Assembly (NCBI GenBank): GCA_017473345.1
Contig: JAFULL010000014.1
Coordinates: forward strand, 1 to 49,281
Direction: 5' to 3'
From: Clostridia bacterium
GTDB taxonomy: Bacteria; Bacillota; Clostridia; Christensenellales; Aristaeellaceae
Length of the DNA: 49,281 nucleotides
The position numbers and the translations under genes were made by a program. Position 1 is the stretch's first letter; each line of letters starts with the position of its first letter. This document shows, piece by piece, positions 40,574 to 49,281 of the stretch. Under the pieces are notes generated by a model. It was given only the letters and a program-made list of their open reading frames with translations. It was not told the origin of the DNA and did no database searches.

Positions 40574-42442
40574 ATGGCAAACAACAAAAAGCAGTTTTTC
40601 CTCGTCCGCTGGTTCAAGCGCATGTTCCTGGGCCACGATCAGGAAGTGAGGGACCTGCTCAAGGAAGAGCAGGTGCAGACCCCCTTCAAAATGATGGCCA
40701 AGAACTTCTTCCACAAGCGCACGGTGCAGGTGGGTCTGACGGTGTTCATCCTCATCTTCCTGTTTGTGACTGTGGGCCCTGTGTTCTTCCCGCTGGACCT
40801 GAGCGATCAGGACTCCACGCTCATCAACCTGCCTCCGGGATACAGCATGATGAAGCTGCCCGCCGCGATCAACGGCAAGGTGGCTGATATCGCCCCCGGC
40901 AACACCTACGGCATCGGCCTGGATACCGATGGCCATGTGCACACCTGGGGCGTGACTCGCATCACCGACAAGATCGACCTCAAGGACATTCCTGAGGAAG
41001 TGCAGAACGCCGATCTGGTTCGTCTGGCTGCCGGTTCCGACCACGCGGTGGCGCTGGACGCCAACGGCCAGCTGTATGTGTGGGGCAACACCCGTCTGTC
41101 GCAGAACAAGTATTCCAGCGACATGACCAAGCACATGAAGAACGCCGCCAAGGGCAAGACCAGCGAGGAATGGGACATCATTCAGCTGGAGGCCAGCAAC
41201 CAGTTCTCCGCGGCGCTGTCCAGCGACGGCACCCTGTATCTGTGGGGCAACGGCAACATGGCCGATATCAAGATCCGCAGCAAGTATCAGGGCAAGGTGG
41301 CCAAGGTCGCCCTGACCAACAACGAATACATCTGCCTGCTCAAGGACGGCACGGTGGCCTACGCCGGCTATAAGGACAAGGGCAGCCCCTTCTCCAACAT
41401 CCCCAAGGATCTGAAGAAGGAAACTATCGTGGACATTGCCGCCACCAGCAGCACCGTTGCTGCTGTGACCGAGGACGGCCGTGTGTACGTATGGGGCAAC
41501 GCAGTCAAGGGTGAAAACAAGATCCCCGAGCTGGCCTCCCCCATCAGCAAGCTCTACGGCGGCCGTTTCCACTACACTGCTCTGCTGGAGGACGGCAGCG
41601 TCGTCAGCTGGGGCAACAACAAGTATCATCAGACGGAAGTGCCTGCCTCCCTGCAGGGTAAAGAGATCGCCTCGCTGTACGTGGGCAACTTCCAGAACTA
41701 TGCCGTTACCACCGACGGCGAAGTACACAGCTGGGGCCTGAAGGGCTTCCTGATGGGCACGGATGAACTGGGCCGCGACATGCTGACCCGCGTCATCAAC
41801 GGCGGCCGCGTCACCATGACCGTCGGCGCCATCGCTGTGATCATCGCCACCATCATTGGTGTTCTGATGGGCGGTCTGGCCGGTTACTTCGGCGGAAAGA
41901 CTGATATCCTGATCATGCGCATTTCCGAGATCGTGGGCGGTCTGCCGTTCATTCCCTTCTCTATGATTCTGTCTGCTGTCATCGGCTCCCGCTTGGACTC
42001 CAACCAGAAGATGTACCTCATCATGGTGGTGCTGGGCGTGCTGAGCTGGGTGCCCACCTGTCGACTGGTGCGTGCGCAGATCCTGGCCCAGCGCGAGATG
42101 GAATATGTAACCGCCGCCAAGGCCATGGGCATCAAGGTAATGACGATCGTGTTCCGTCACATCCTGCCCAACGTTCTTTCCATCCTGCTGGTGAGCATGA
42201 CGCTGGACTTTGCCACCTGCATGCTGACCGAATCCACGCTGAGCTACCTGGGCTTCGGCATTCCGCTGCCTCAGCCCACATGGGGCAACCTGCTCAACGG
42301 CGCCAACAACTCCGTCGTCATCCAGCAGTACTGGTGGCGCTGGGTGTTCCCGGCCGTGGTGTTCGGCCTGTGTACCATTTGTATCAACATGATCGGCGAC
42401 GGCCTGCGTGACGCGGTCGATCCCAAGAGCGCTGAGCGTTAA
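40574..42442 (+). CDS. DppC/OppC-type permease with an inserted seven-repeat RCC1-like propeller
   Basis: The 622-residue product is about twice the usual size. Residues 1-72 are the cytoplasmic tail and TM1 (VQVGLTVFILIFLFVTVGPV). Residues 393-622 are the normal permease core (GTDELGRDMLTRVINGGR, EMEYVTAAKAMGIKVM as the EAA loop, LGFGIPLPQPTWGNLL). Between them, residues about 100-390 form seven RCC1-like repeats, each with a pattern like AxxxxHxxALxxDGxVYxWG: DTDGHVHTWG, DANGQLYVWG, SSDGTLYLWG, LKDGTVAYAG, TEDGRVYVWG, LEDGSVVSWG, TTDGEVHSWG. Seven repeats is one closed propeller. By topology it is outside the cell. Function is unknown; capture of a non-lipidated binding protein or of ligand is an inference. 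Confidence 0.92.
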   Translation: MANNKKQFFLVRWFKRMFLGHDQEVRDLLKEEQVQTPFKMMAKNFFHKRTVQVGLTVFILIFLFVTVGPVFFPLDLSDQDSTLINLPPGYSMMKLPAAINGKVADIAPGNTYGIGLDTDGHVHTWGVTRITDKIDLKDIPEEVQNADLVRLAAGSDHAVALDANGQLYVWGNTRLSQNKYSSDMTKHMKNAAKGKTSEEWDIIQLEASNQFSAALSSDGTLYLWGNGNMADIKIRSKYQGKVAKVALTNNEYICLLKDGTVAYAGYKDKGSPFSNIPKDLKKETIVDIAATSSTVAAVTEDGRVYVWGNAVKGENKIPELASPISKLYGGRFHYTALLEDGSVVSWGNNKYHQTEVPASLQGKEIASLYVGNFQNYAVTTDGEVHSWGLKGFLMGTDELGRDMLTRVINGGRVTMTVGAIAVIIATIIGVLMGGLAGYFGGKTDILIMRISEIVGGLPFIPFSMILSAVIGSRLDSNQKMYLIMVVLGVLSWVPTCRLVRAQILAQREMEYVTAAKAMGIKVMTIVFRHILPNVLSILLVSMTLDFATCMLTESTLSYLGFGIPLPQPTWGNLLNGANNSVVIQQYWWRWVFPAVVFGLCTICINMIGDGLRDAVDPKSAER

Positions 42443-42457
42443 GGAGGTGGATGAAAA

Positions 42458-43436
<979 letters not shown>

Positions 43437-43456
<20 letters not shown>

Positions 43457-44984
43457 GCGCAAGCCTCTGCTTCGCATTTCAAACCTCAAGCAGTATTTCC
43501 CGCTGAAGACCAAGGGCCTCTATGTCAAGGCCAACGACGGCATCACGCTGGATATTTATGAAGGCGAAACGCTGGGTCTGGTGGGCGAATCCGGCTGCGG
43601 CAAGAGCACACTGGGCCGTACGCTGCTGCAGCTGTACCGTCAGACCGACGGACGCACCATGTACTATGGCCGCACGCTGGACGATATGGCCCCCAAGTAT
43701 GTGGGCGAGACCATCAAAACGCTGGCCAAGCGCCGCACCCAGCTCAAAACGCTGGAAGAAAAGCGCGAAGCCGTTGAAAAGGAATACGAAGCCATGCCTG
43801 ACGGCGAGGCCAAGTACGCCAAGTTCAACGACGTGGAGCAGGCCCGCAAGGAAGCCAACGACTGCTTCCTGGATATGGCCAACCTGATCGGCGGCTTTGT
43901 GATGGTGGACGACCTTGCGCCTGTGAGCGAGGCCTTTATGGGCCTGTACAAGCTGTCTGCAAAGCTGCACGAAGCCAACGAAGAACTGCAGGACGCCGAG
44001 CTGGATCTTGCTGACGCAAATTTTGCTGTTGAGCACAGCAAAAAGGCCGAAAAGGCCAAAGCGCAGGCTGCAAAGTTCCAGGCAAAGGTGGACGGCATCA
44101 ATGAGAAGATCGCGGGTATCCGCAAGGAGATCGAGGCGCAGCATGCCAAAATCGACGAGATGCGCAAGCCCTACGCCGACAATGAAGAATTCCAGCGTCT
44201 GGAAAGCTTCCGCGACGACGGCATCGATCTGGCCCGCCTGGAGTATGACGAAATCCGTCAGCTGCGCAAGGATCTGCAGATGATCTTCCAGGATCCCTAT
44301 TCCAGCCTGAACCCCCGCATGACGGTCGGTCAGATCATCAGCGAGGGCATGATCGCTCACAAGTACTTCAAGAAGAACGACGAGCGCATGCAGGAAGAAA
44401 TTCTGAAGGTGATGGAAAACGCCGGTCTGGCTCCGTACTTCGTGCACCGCTATCCGCACCAGTTCTCCGGCGGCCAGCGTCAGCGCATCGGCATCGCCCG
44501 CTCGCTGGCTGTGCGCCCCAAGTTTGTGGTGTGCGACGAGGCTGTTTCCGCCCTGGACGTTTCCATCCAGTCGCAGATCCTCAACCTTTTGCAGGACCTG
44601 AAGGAGCAGCAGAACCTGACCTACCTGTTCATCACCCACGACCTGAGCGTGGTGAAGTACATTTCCGACCGCATCGGCGTAATGTACCTGGGCAACATGG
44701 TGGAGCTGGCCGATTCTGAGGAGCTGTTCAAGCATCCCCGCCATCCCTACACCGAGGCCCTGATGAACGCTATCCCCACCACCGATATGGACAGCGGCAG
44801 GGAGATCCAGGTGCTGGAGGGCGATATCCCCAGCCCCGTGAAGCCGCCCAAGGGCTGCAAGTTCCATACCCGCTGCAAGTACTGCACCGAGATCTGCAAG
44901 CATCAGATTCCTGCGTGGGAAGAGGTTTCTCCCAACCATTTCGTGGCCTGCCACCATATTCTTGATCAGGAGGAAAGCAAGTGA
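43437..44984 (+). CDS. DppF/OppF-type ATPase with an inserted helical domain
   Basis: The 515-residue protein is about 180 residues longer than usual. Walker A is GESGCGKST (50-58). The next core element, RKDLQMIFQDPYSSLNPRM with the Q-loop, appears only at 277-295. Signature QFSGGQRQR (342-350), Walker B FVVCDEAVSALD (363-374) and the Cys-rich tail CKFHTRCKYCTEIC are normal. The insert, about 88-270, is charged and helical (TQLKTLEEKREAVEKEYEAM; ANEELQDAELDLADANF; KVDGINEKIAGIRKEIE), suggesting an antiparallel coiled coil with a more hydrophobic middle. It would project from the nucleotide-binding domain into the cytoplasm. The role is unknown. RBS AGGAAGGAGG sets the start. Confidence 0.93.
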
Positions 44985-45196
44985 TCTTCCAGCGCAAATA
45001 TGAACGGGCGATGAAAAACCTTGAGGAAAAAAACGCCGGTTCTCCCAAGGCGCTTCAGGATGACGACCTTTCCAACAAGGTCGAAAAAGGCGACGTGCTG
45101 GCGATGATCCTGTCGGCACTGATCGTGATTGTGCCGGTGGCGCTGATCTTTCTGCTCATCGCCGTCGGTGCAGGCTACTTCTTTCTGATAAGATAA
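44981..45196 (+). CDS. small single-pass membrane protein ending the transporter operon
   Basis: A 71-residue product from a GTG start that overlaps the stop of the OppF-type gene (GTGA), with AGGAGG 8 nt upstream: strong signs of coupled translation. Residues 1-38 are charged and likely cytoplasmic, and 40-70 are a long hydrophobic helix (VLAMILSALIVIVPVALIFLL). I do not recognise a family. It may be an accessory subunit of the unusual transporter. A strong terminator follows. Confidence 0.75.
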   Translation: MIFQRKYERAMKNLEEKNAGSPKALQDDDLSNKVEKGDVLAMILSALIVIVPVALIFLLIAVGAGYFFLIR

Positions 45197-45197
45197 A

Positions 45198-45232
45198 AAA
45201 ACTGCCCGGTACGCAAAGTACCGGGCAGTTTT
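45198..45232. terminator. bidirectional terminator ending the transporter operon
   Basis: AAAACTGCCCGGTAC, loop GCAAA, GTACCGGGCAGTTTT. Shared with the convergent gene at 45241. Confidence 0.9.
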
Positions 45233-45240
45233 ATTATGCT

Positions 45241-46428
45241 TTACAGGAATGCGCCTGTAACGAAAAGATAAGCGATGTAGTACAGGCCTGAGAGCAGGTG
45301 CCAGCCAAGCAGCACCCAGCCTAGCCAGCGGCGGCGCACGTTTTCATCGCGCAGGAAGCGGATCAGGGCGATCACCCACATCATCAGCGCAGCGCCCATC
45401 ATGCCCCAGCCGAAGTTGCCGTCCTTGGCGCGGCGGCCGCTTTCGCCCAGAATGAGGAACTCCGCAATGGCCACGGCATTGAACACCAGCGTCAGCCAGA
45501 AGCAGGTGTCCTTTTCCTGCTTGCGAGCACTCCACAGCGTGTAGATGGGGAAGGCCAGCATCAGCGCGACGCGGATGGCGACGTCTGCGCACTTGGCCAG
45601 CGAAAACTCCATCACCATGCTGGCCTGCCACGGCACGATGATGCCGAAGTAGTACAGATACTGGATGATCATGAAGACCACCGACGGCAGCACACACACG
45701 ATGATCTGCAGGAAATAGCGGCTGTTCTTGGGGTGGCGGATCCACTGCACCAGGAAGAACAGGCACGCGCCCGGCAGGAAGGCCTGCATGAAGGTGGGTT
45801 TGGCCAGAAGGCTAAAGAACAGCAGGATACCCAGAGCGACAGGTTCACGCCACGGCAGAATGGTCTTTTCGTGGTGGATAGGCTCCAGTTCGCCAAACCG
45901 GTCAAACAGATAAGCTGTGTAAGGCACACAGATGAGCATGAACACCAGCGCGATCAGCTGCGTGCAGCTGTGCCAGGTGTTGGGCGTGCCCGCGCCCAGA
46001 TAAACGGTGGGATTATAGAACGGTACGCATACACAGCTGACCAGCGCGCATACGGCGCTGAACAGGGTAATGGCACTGCGGCTGTACTTGTCGTGCAGGG
46101 CGATGATAAACAGGCGGTGGATCAGCCAGACTTCAGCCACCTTGCAAACGGCTGTAACGACCGCAGAAGCAGTCTTCAGCGGCACGCCGAAGAGCGTGAC
46201 AAACACCACGATGCAGTGCCACAGCGGATGAGCACCGTGGCGCAGGAAGGTAGACAGGTCGCGGAAGTCGCCCTCGCCGGCCCATTCGGTATGAATACCG
46301 ATGTCGCTGGTGGGGTGCTGCAAAAGGCGCAGGAACAAAAGCACCGACAGCACAAACATCGCGCCCATCATCAGCCATTTGCCGGGATCAAAACGCCTGT
46401 CAGGATTGCGGAAGGGTTGTGGCGTCAT
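45241..46428 (-). CDS. polytopic membrane protein, function unknown
   Basis: The 395-residue product has about ten hydrophobic segments, starting KWLMMGAMFVLSVLLFLRLL, then an extracellular region with HTEWAGEGDFRDLSTFLRHG and HPLWH, and more helices to the C-terminus. The layout resembles envelope polysaccharide proteins (EpsG- or GT-C-like), but no clear catalytic motif was recognised. It starts 1 nt after the stop of the upstream gene with AGGAGG before the ATG, so the two are translated together. Confidence 0.7.
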   Translation of the reverse strand: MTPQPFRNPDRRFDPGKWLMMGAMFVLSVLLFLRLLQHPTSDIGIHTEWAGEGDFRDLSTFLRHGAHPLWHCIVVFVTLFGVPLKTASAVVTAVCKVAEVWLIHRLFIIALHDKYSRSAITLFSAVCALVSCVCVPFYNPTVYLGAGTPNTWHSCTQLIALVFMLICVPYTAYLFDRFGELEPIHHEKTILPWREPVALGILLFFSLLAKPTFMQAFLPGACLFFLVQWIRHPKNSRYFLQIIVCVLPSVVFMIIQYLYYFGIIVPWQASMVMEFSLAKCADVAIRVALMLAFPIYTLWSARKQEKDTCFWLTLVFNAVAIAEFLILGESGRRAKDGNFGWGMMGAALMMWVIALIRFLRDENVRRRWLGWVLLGWHLLSGLYYIAYLFVTGAFL

Positions 46429-46429
46429 G

Positions 46430-47920
46430 TCAGTCCTCCTTGGAAATCTGACGATAGAGCTTGAAATCGCCCGTGTCCAGCACGTTTTCATAACCGGTGA
46501 CAGGACACTTGAGCTGGTCAGTCAAAATCCAGCCGCTCCTGCCGGTGGTGTCCGTGCTGAACCAGCCGTGCTGCAGGCCCATGCCGGGGTCGATCTCCTC
46601 CATCAGCGCGTAGGAGTAAACGTCCGTGCGGATGGTGTTGAGGAAGGGGTCTTCTGCATCAGGATCGTAAGCAATACTCTCGACGATCTCGGGCAGGGAT
46701 TCGGGAACGATGGGATCGCTGAAGCGCTCACTGTCAACCAGTGCACCTTCAGGCGAAGAGATCAGCAGGCAAAGCACGGCAAGGCAGGCGGCATAGGAGC
46801 ATACCGGCAGCGTGAAGCGGTGACGCGCGATGAAGAAGGCAATCACTAGCCAAAGATACGGCGCCAGCATGCGGTAATCGCGCCAGTCATAAGCCTCATA
46901 CAGCATCATGGTGAGCGCAAAGGCTGCCACCAGCAGCAAAAAGCACGAGAAGAACGGCGGACGGAAGCCCACGTTCACACGCACAGGCTTCAGGCCCCGG
47001 CGCTCCAGCGCAAGGAAGCTGGCCAGCAGACACAGCACCGTAAGCGTCATGTACATCCAGCGGAAGGCGTTTTGCATGGGGCTGACGGTAGCGTGGAAGT
47101 AGTCCAGCAGGTTGGCCTTGGTGTGGCTTAGCAGCATGTGCCACGCCATGTCAAAGCTTTCCGCGCGGATGAGATGATAGGGGAAGCCCTGCGCATTGGG
47201 GGCTGCTGCCAGCTGGCCCAGATACCAGCAAAGCGCAGACAGCGCAACCGCTGCCAGTGCGGACAGTACCATCCGCCAGCCGAAGCGGTAACGGCTGAAG
47301 AACATCACCACGGGAATGAACAGCACCGCGTACATCGGGCGGTAGATGCAGCCAAATACCACTGTCAGGCAGCACAGCAGCAGCGCCCAGGGACTGCGCT
47401 TTTCCTGATACAAAAGCAGGAAGGTGAGGTACAAAAGCATCAGCGCATAGTTGAACAGCTCGGTCATGGAAGTCACGCTGTACAGAATGATGGGCGCATA
47501 CCCCACGATGAGCGCAGAAAGCCCCAGCGCCACAAAGCGTTTGGGCCTGCGCACCAGACAGAAGACTGCTGCCGCAAGGCTGATCCATACGGCGTTGCCG
47601 AGCATGATGGTGTTGTGGCTCAGGCCCAAGAGCTTGACAAACCAGCCGTAAATGAGAATATGGCCCAGGCCAGAGTTGCCCAGCGTGCCGATGGCGGCGG
47701 TTTCCTCGAACATGCCGTTGAAACCGGTGTCAAAGCCCATGGCATCCCAGCTGTAGAGACTTCGCCAGTAGCACAGCTCGTCCAGCCATACAGGACGTGC
47801 CTCCAGCGTGTTCTGCCCGAGGCAGGCAGACAGGATCATAAGCAGCAGGAAGGGCGACAAAATCAGTACGCCCCAGCTGATATACTGATGCAGTTTTTGA
47901 GAACGGGCCGTTTCTTTCAT
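46430..47920 (-). CDS. GT-C-like polytopic membrane protein (putative glycosyltransferase)
   Basis: A 496-residue protein with about ten or more hydrophobic helices. After the first helix comes EARPVWLDELCYW, with an Asp-Glu pair at the place where GT-C glycosyltransferases of the PMT/ArnT/GT39 type keep the catalytic acidic residues. The C-terminal 110 residues are soluble and extracellular by topology. This suggests a lipid-sugar-dependent glycosyltransferase, but the match is by layout only. It is co-transcribed with the next gene from the promoter at 47976-48004. Confidence 0.65.
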   Translation of the reverse strand: MKETARSQKLHQYISWGVLILSPFLLLMILSACLGQNTLEARPVWLDELCYWRSLYSWDAMGFDTGFNGMFEETAAIGTLGNSGLGHILIYGWFVKLLGLSHNTIMLGNAVWISLAAAVFCLVRRPKRFVALGLSALIVGYAPIILYSVTSMTELFNYALMLLYLTFLLLYQEKRSPWALLLCCLTVVFGCIYRPMYAVLFIPVVMFFSRYRFGWRMVLSALAAVALSALCWYLGQLAAAPNAQGFPYHLIRAESFDMAWHMLLSHTKANLLDYFHATVSPMQNAFRWMYMTLTVLCLLASFLALERRGLKPVRVNVGFRPPFFSCFLLLVAAFALTMMLYEAYDWRDYRMLAPYLWLVIAFFIARHRFTLPVCSYAACLAVLCLLISSPEGALVDSERFSDPIVPESLPEIVESIAYDPDAEDPFLNTIRTDVYSYALMEEIDPGMGLQHGWFSTDTTGRSGWILTDQLKCPVTGYENVLDTGDFKLYRQISKED

Positions 47921-47975
47921 AATAAAGAATGCGTCCTTTCATGCTTCAATGGGATGGACATAACCAACCATTCTA

Positions 47976-48004
47976 AGTATAACACGCCAAAAACAAGGCT
48001 GCAA
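47976..48004 (-). promoter_or_regulatory. promoter of the GT-C-like gene pair
   Basis: Minus strand: TTGCAG (47999-48004), 17 nt, TATACT (47976-47981) with extended TG. The -35 overlaps the terminator of the preceding acyltransferase gene. Confidence 0.5.
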
Positions 48005-48021
48005 GCATTGACTTGCAGCCT
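47989..48021 (-). terminator. terminator after the acyltransferase gene
   Basis: Minus strand: AGGCTGCAAG, loop TCAATG, CTTGCAGCCT, then TGTTTTT. Confidence 0.85.
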
Positions 48022-48024
48022 TTG

Positions 48025-49044
48025 TCAAAACCATGTGCATTTGTTGCAAAGCCGGTTGAGTACCGGCAGGAAGAACCGTTCCGACATTTTGCGCCAGCCA
48101 TAGGTAGCCAGCAGCACCAGTGAAAGCGCCAGCACAAACAGCAGCACATAGCCTGCCGTTGGCGGACGGTGAAGTCCACACACCTGCAGCAGGCTTTCAA
48201 ATACCTGATACACCGGTATGTGCAGCAAAAACATTTCGAATGTGCGCGCACCCCAGAACGGAAGCGGCTGCACGCTCAGCATACGCTGCAGCCACGGCCA
48301 GTTTCCGGCCACCAGCAGGGCAATCACGCAGGCAATGCCGTCCATCAGGTAGGTGGGTTCGCATTCGCCCCGGCGAATCAGCCACGGAAGCAGCAATACC
48401 AGCGCGGGCAGTACAACGGGTTTGAAAGGAATGCGCACCTCCAGCAGGAGCCTGAGCAGCCAGCCCAGCATGCAAATGCCGATCCACAGCCGGTCAAGAG
48501 CAAGCGATGCCGCAAACAGCAGCATGCACACCGCTATGCGCACAAGAAGCGGCCTGTCATGAACCAGCTTCTGGCCGATCATGACTACGATGCCGCCGAA
48601 AATGAAGTCATCCACACACCAGTAGGTCTGCAGCACCTGTGCCTTCAGCAGGAAGGCGTCGCCCAGAATGGCCGGCAGCACGACGGAGGGAGGTTCGCTC
48701 AGGATCAGGCACTGGCGGCTGAGGTAGGAACCCTGCGGCAAAAGCAGCGACGCGGCATAGTACACAAGCTCAATGATAAGGATCTGCACGGCAAAAAACA
48801 GCCAGCGCCTGAGTGCATAGCTGAGAATGGAATGCTGCGAGGGCTTGGAGGCAAAATAGCCCGAAAGCACGCAGAACATGGCCACCATCAGCTTGCCGGA
48901 AATACCAAACAGCAAAAGGCCCAGCGTGCCGGGAAAACGCACGTTGGTGTTGGTGGTGAAAACGGCGATAAAGTGGACGAACAGGATCCAGAACATTGCC
49001 AGACAGCGTACGCCGTCCATCCATTCAATGCGTCTGCGAGGCAT
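48025..49044 (-). CDS. acyltransferase 3 family membrane protein
   Basis: A 339-residue protein with about ten helices of the OafA/YrhL/NRG-1 acyltransferase type. MDGVRCLAMFWILFVHF near the start holds the family's first helix with the catalytic His (VHF). FCVLSGYFASK is the FxxSG[YF] second motif, and ALRRWLFFAVQ follows. Members O-acetylate cell-surface polysaccharides. The start MPRRRIEWMDG is preferred because GGAGGGG lies 8 nt before it; a start at 49065 has no such site. Next to two envelope-type genes, it fits surface glycan modification. Confidence 0.85.
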   Translation of the reverse strand: MPRRRIEWMDGVRCLAMFWILFVHFIAVFTTNTNVRFPGTLGLLLFGISGKLMVAMFCVLSGYFASKPSQHSILSYALRRWLFFAVQILIIELVYYAASLLLPQGSYLSRQCLILSEPPSVVLPAILGDAFLLKAQVLQTYWCVDDFIFGGIVVMIGQKLVHDRPLLVRIAVCMLLFAASLALDRLWIGICMLGWLLRLLLEVRIPFKPVVLPALVLLLPWLIRRGECEPTYLMDGIACVIALLVAGNWPWLQRMLSVQPLPFWGARTFEMFLLHIPVYQVFESLLQVCGLHRPPTAGYVLLFVLALSLVLLATYGWRKMSERFFLPVLNRLCNKCTWF

Positions 49045-49083
49045 GGCAGGATCCCCTCCGTTCATCCAAAATCATACCTAAAC

Positions 49084-49112
49084 ATTATATCAGATGCGCA
49101 AAGGGCAGTCAA
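49084..49112 (-). promoter_or_regulatory. promoter of the acyltransferase gene
   Basis: Minus strand: TTGACT (49107-49112), 17 nt, TATAAT (49084-49089). Near-consensus. Confidence 0.8.
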
Positions 49113-49169
49113 TTGCGCACAGCTCTTGCAGGAAAGGGCTTTGTAGAGCTACAATACATCTTGGACAGT

Positions 49170-49281
49170 AAGAAAAAAAGAGAAGAGACTTGAAAGCCAA
49201 TCTGTTATAGTTGAATTGCGACACAACATAACGAAAGGAGCTTCAAGTCTCATGGATAGTATAACACAAGACATGAAGTAT
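49170..49281 (+). mobile_element. left end of an insertion sequence, cut by the window edge
   Basis: AGACTTGAA at 49186-49194 (stem GAGACTTGAA, 49185-49194) is an exact inverse of TTCAAGTCTC (49242-49251), which lies between the ribosome-binding site and the ATG of a transposase-like gene. The exact left terminus cannot be fixed from one end. Confidence 0.45.
49252..49281 (+). CDS. transposase-like gene, 5' end only
   Basis: Ten codons are visible (MDSITQDMKY) after AAAGGAG. This opening is like that of helix-turn-helix/DDE integrase-type IS transposases common in Clostridia, which begin with a similar D-ITQDM-xR/Y sequence. The assignment rests on a very short match. The gene continues past the window. 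Confidence 0.5.
   Translation, partial: MDSITQDMKY

Noticed and set aside
40517-42160. Minus-strand 547-codon frame
   Set aside because: Antisense of the propeller permease; no family features.
43479-45119. Minus-strand 546-codon frame
   Set aside because: Antisense of the OppF-type ATPase and the small membrane protein gene.

Overview
The window looks like chromosomal DNA of a strictly anaerobic, fermentative Firmicute of the class Clostridia, probably a gut lineage. The evidence is moderately high GC, strong AGGAGG ribosome-binding sites, TTG/GTG starts, sigma-A type promoters, [FeFe]-hydrogenase maturation genes, scpA/scpB, and many oligopeptide and ABC transporter genes. I cannot name the genus from sequence alone. 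No rRNA, tRNA or CRISPR array was seen.

Layout. (1) 1-5540: the hydrogenase maturation operon (TM1266-like regulator, hydE, hydG, hydF; minus strand) lies between two complementary halves of a decayed IS200/IS605-type element. Its promoter is bracketed by an inverted GAACGGAT repeat, and its leader carries a terminator-like hairpin just before the first ribosome-binding site. (2) 5561-12241: a broken Gfo/Idh/MocA oxidoreductase, a sugar-phosphate isomerase-like TIM barrel, a GltS-like symporter, an MFS transporter, a NapH-like ferredoxin membrane protein and an SGNH hydrolase. (3) 12243-19224: an ECF sigma factor with a very large C-terminal extension, a phosphoesterase, a heterodimeric ABC exporter and an S51-type peptidase. 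(4) 19312-25135: a co-directional run of UDP-galactopyranose-mutase-like flavoprotein, recJ, two overlapping small EamA/SMR-type transporters and trpS, ending in a cloverleaf-shaped intergenic palindrome. (5) 25144-28175, minus strand: a LysM protein, a coiled-coil membrane protein, scpB, scpA and a site-2 protease. (6) 28434-31487: an RNA methyltransferase-like gene and an aberrant rho. (7) 31495-37146, minus strand: a polysaccharide deacetylase, tandem-PII/DUF1538/DUF368 genes and a carboxypeptidase M32. (8) 37340-45232: an oligopeptide ABC transporter operon. (9) 45241-49044, minus strand: two polytopic envelope proteins and an acyltransferase. The window closes with the start of an IS transposase.

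The most unusual content is the peptide transporter. Its DppC/OppC-type permease carries a complete seven-repeat RCC1-like propeller in the extracellular loop between TM1 and TM2. Its OppF-type ATPase carries an inserted helical/coiled-coil domain of about 180 residues between Walker A and the Q-loop. Its binding protein has no lipobox and is interrupted by one in-frame stop. A small membrane protein ends the operon. Second is the rho gene: its product has lost the Walker A lysine, the catalytic glutamate region and the arginine finger, and carries an N/Q/Y-rich prion-like segment. Third is the architecture of the hydrogenase maturation promoter.
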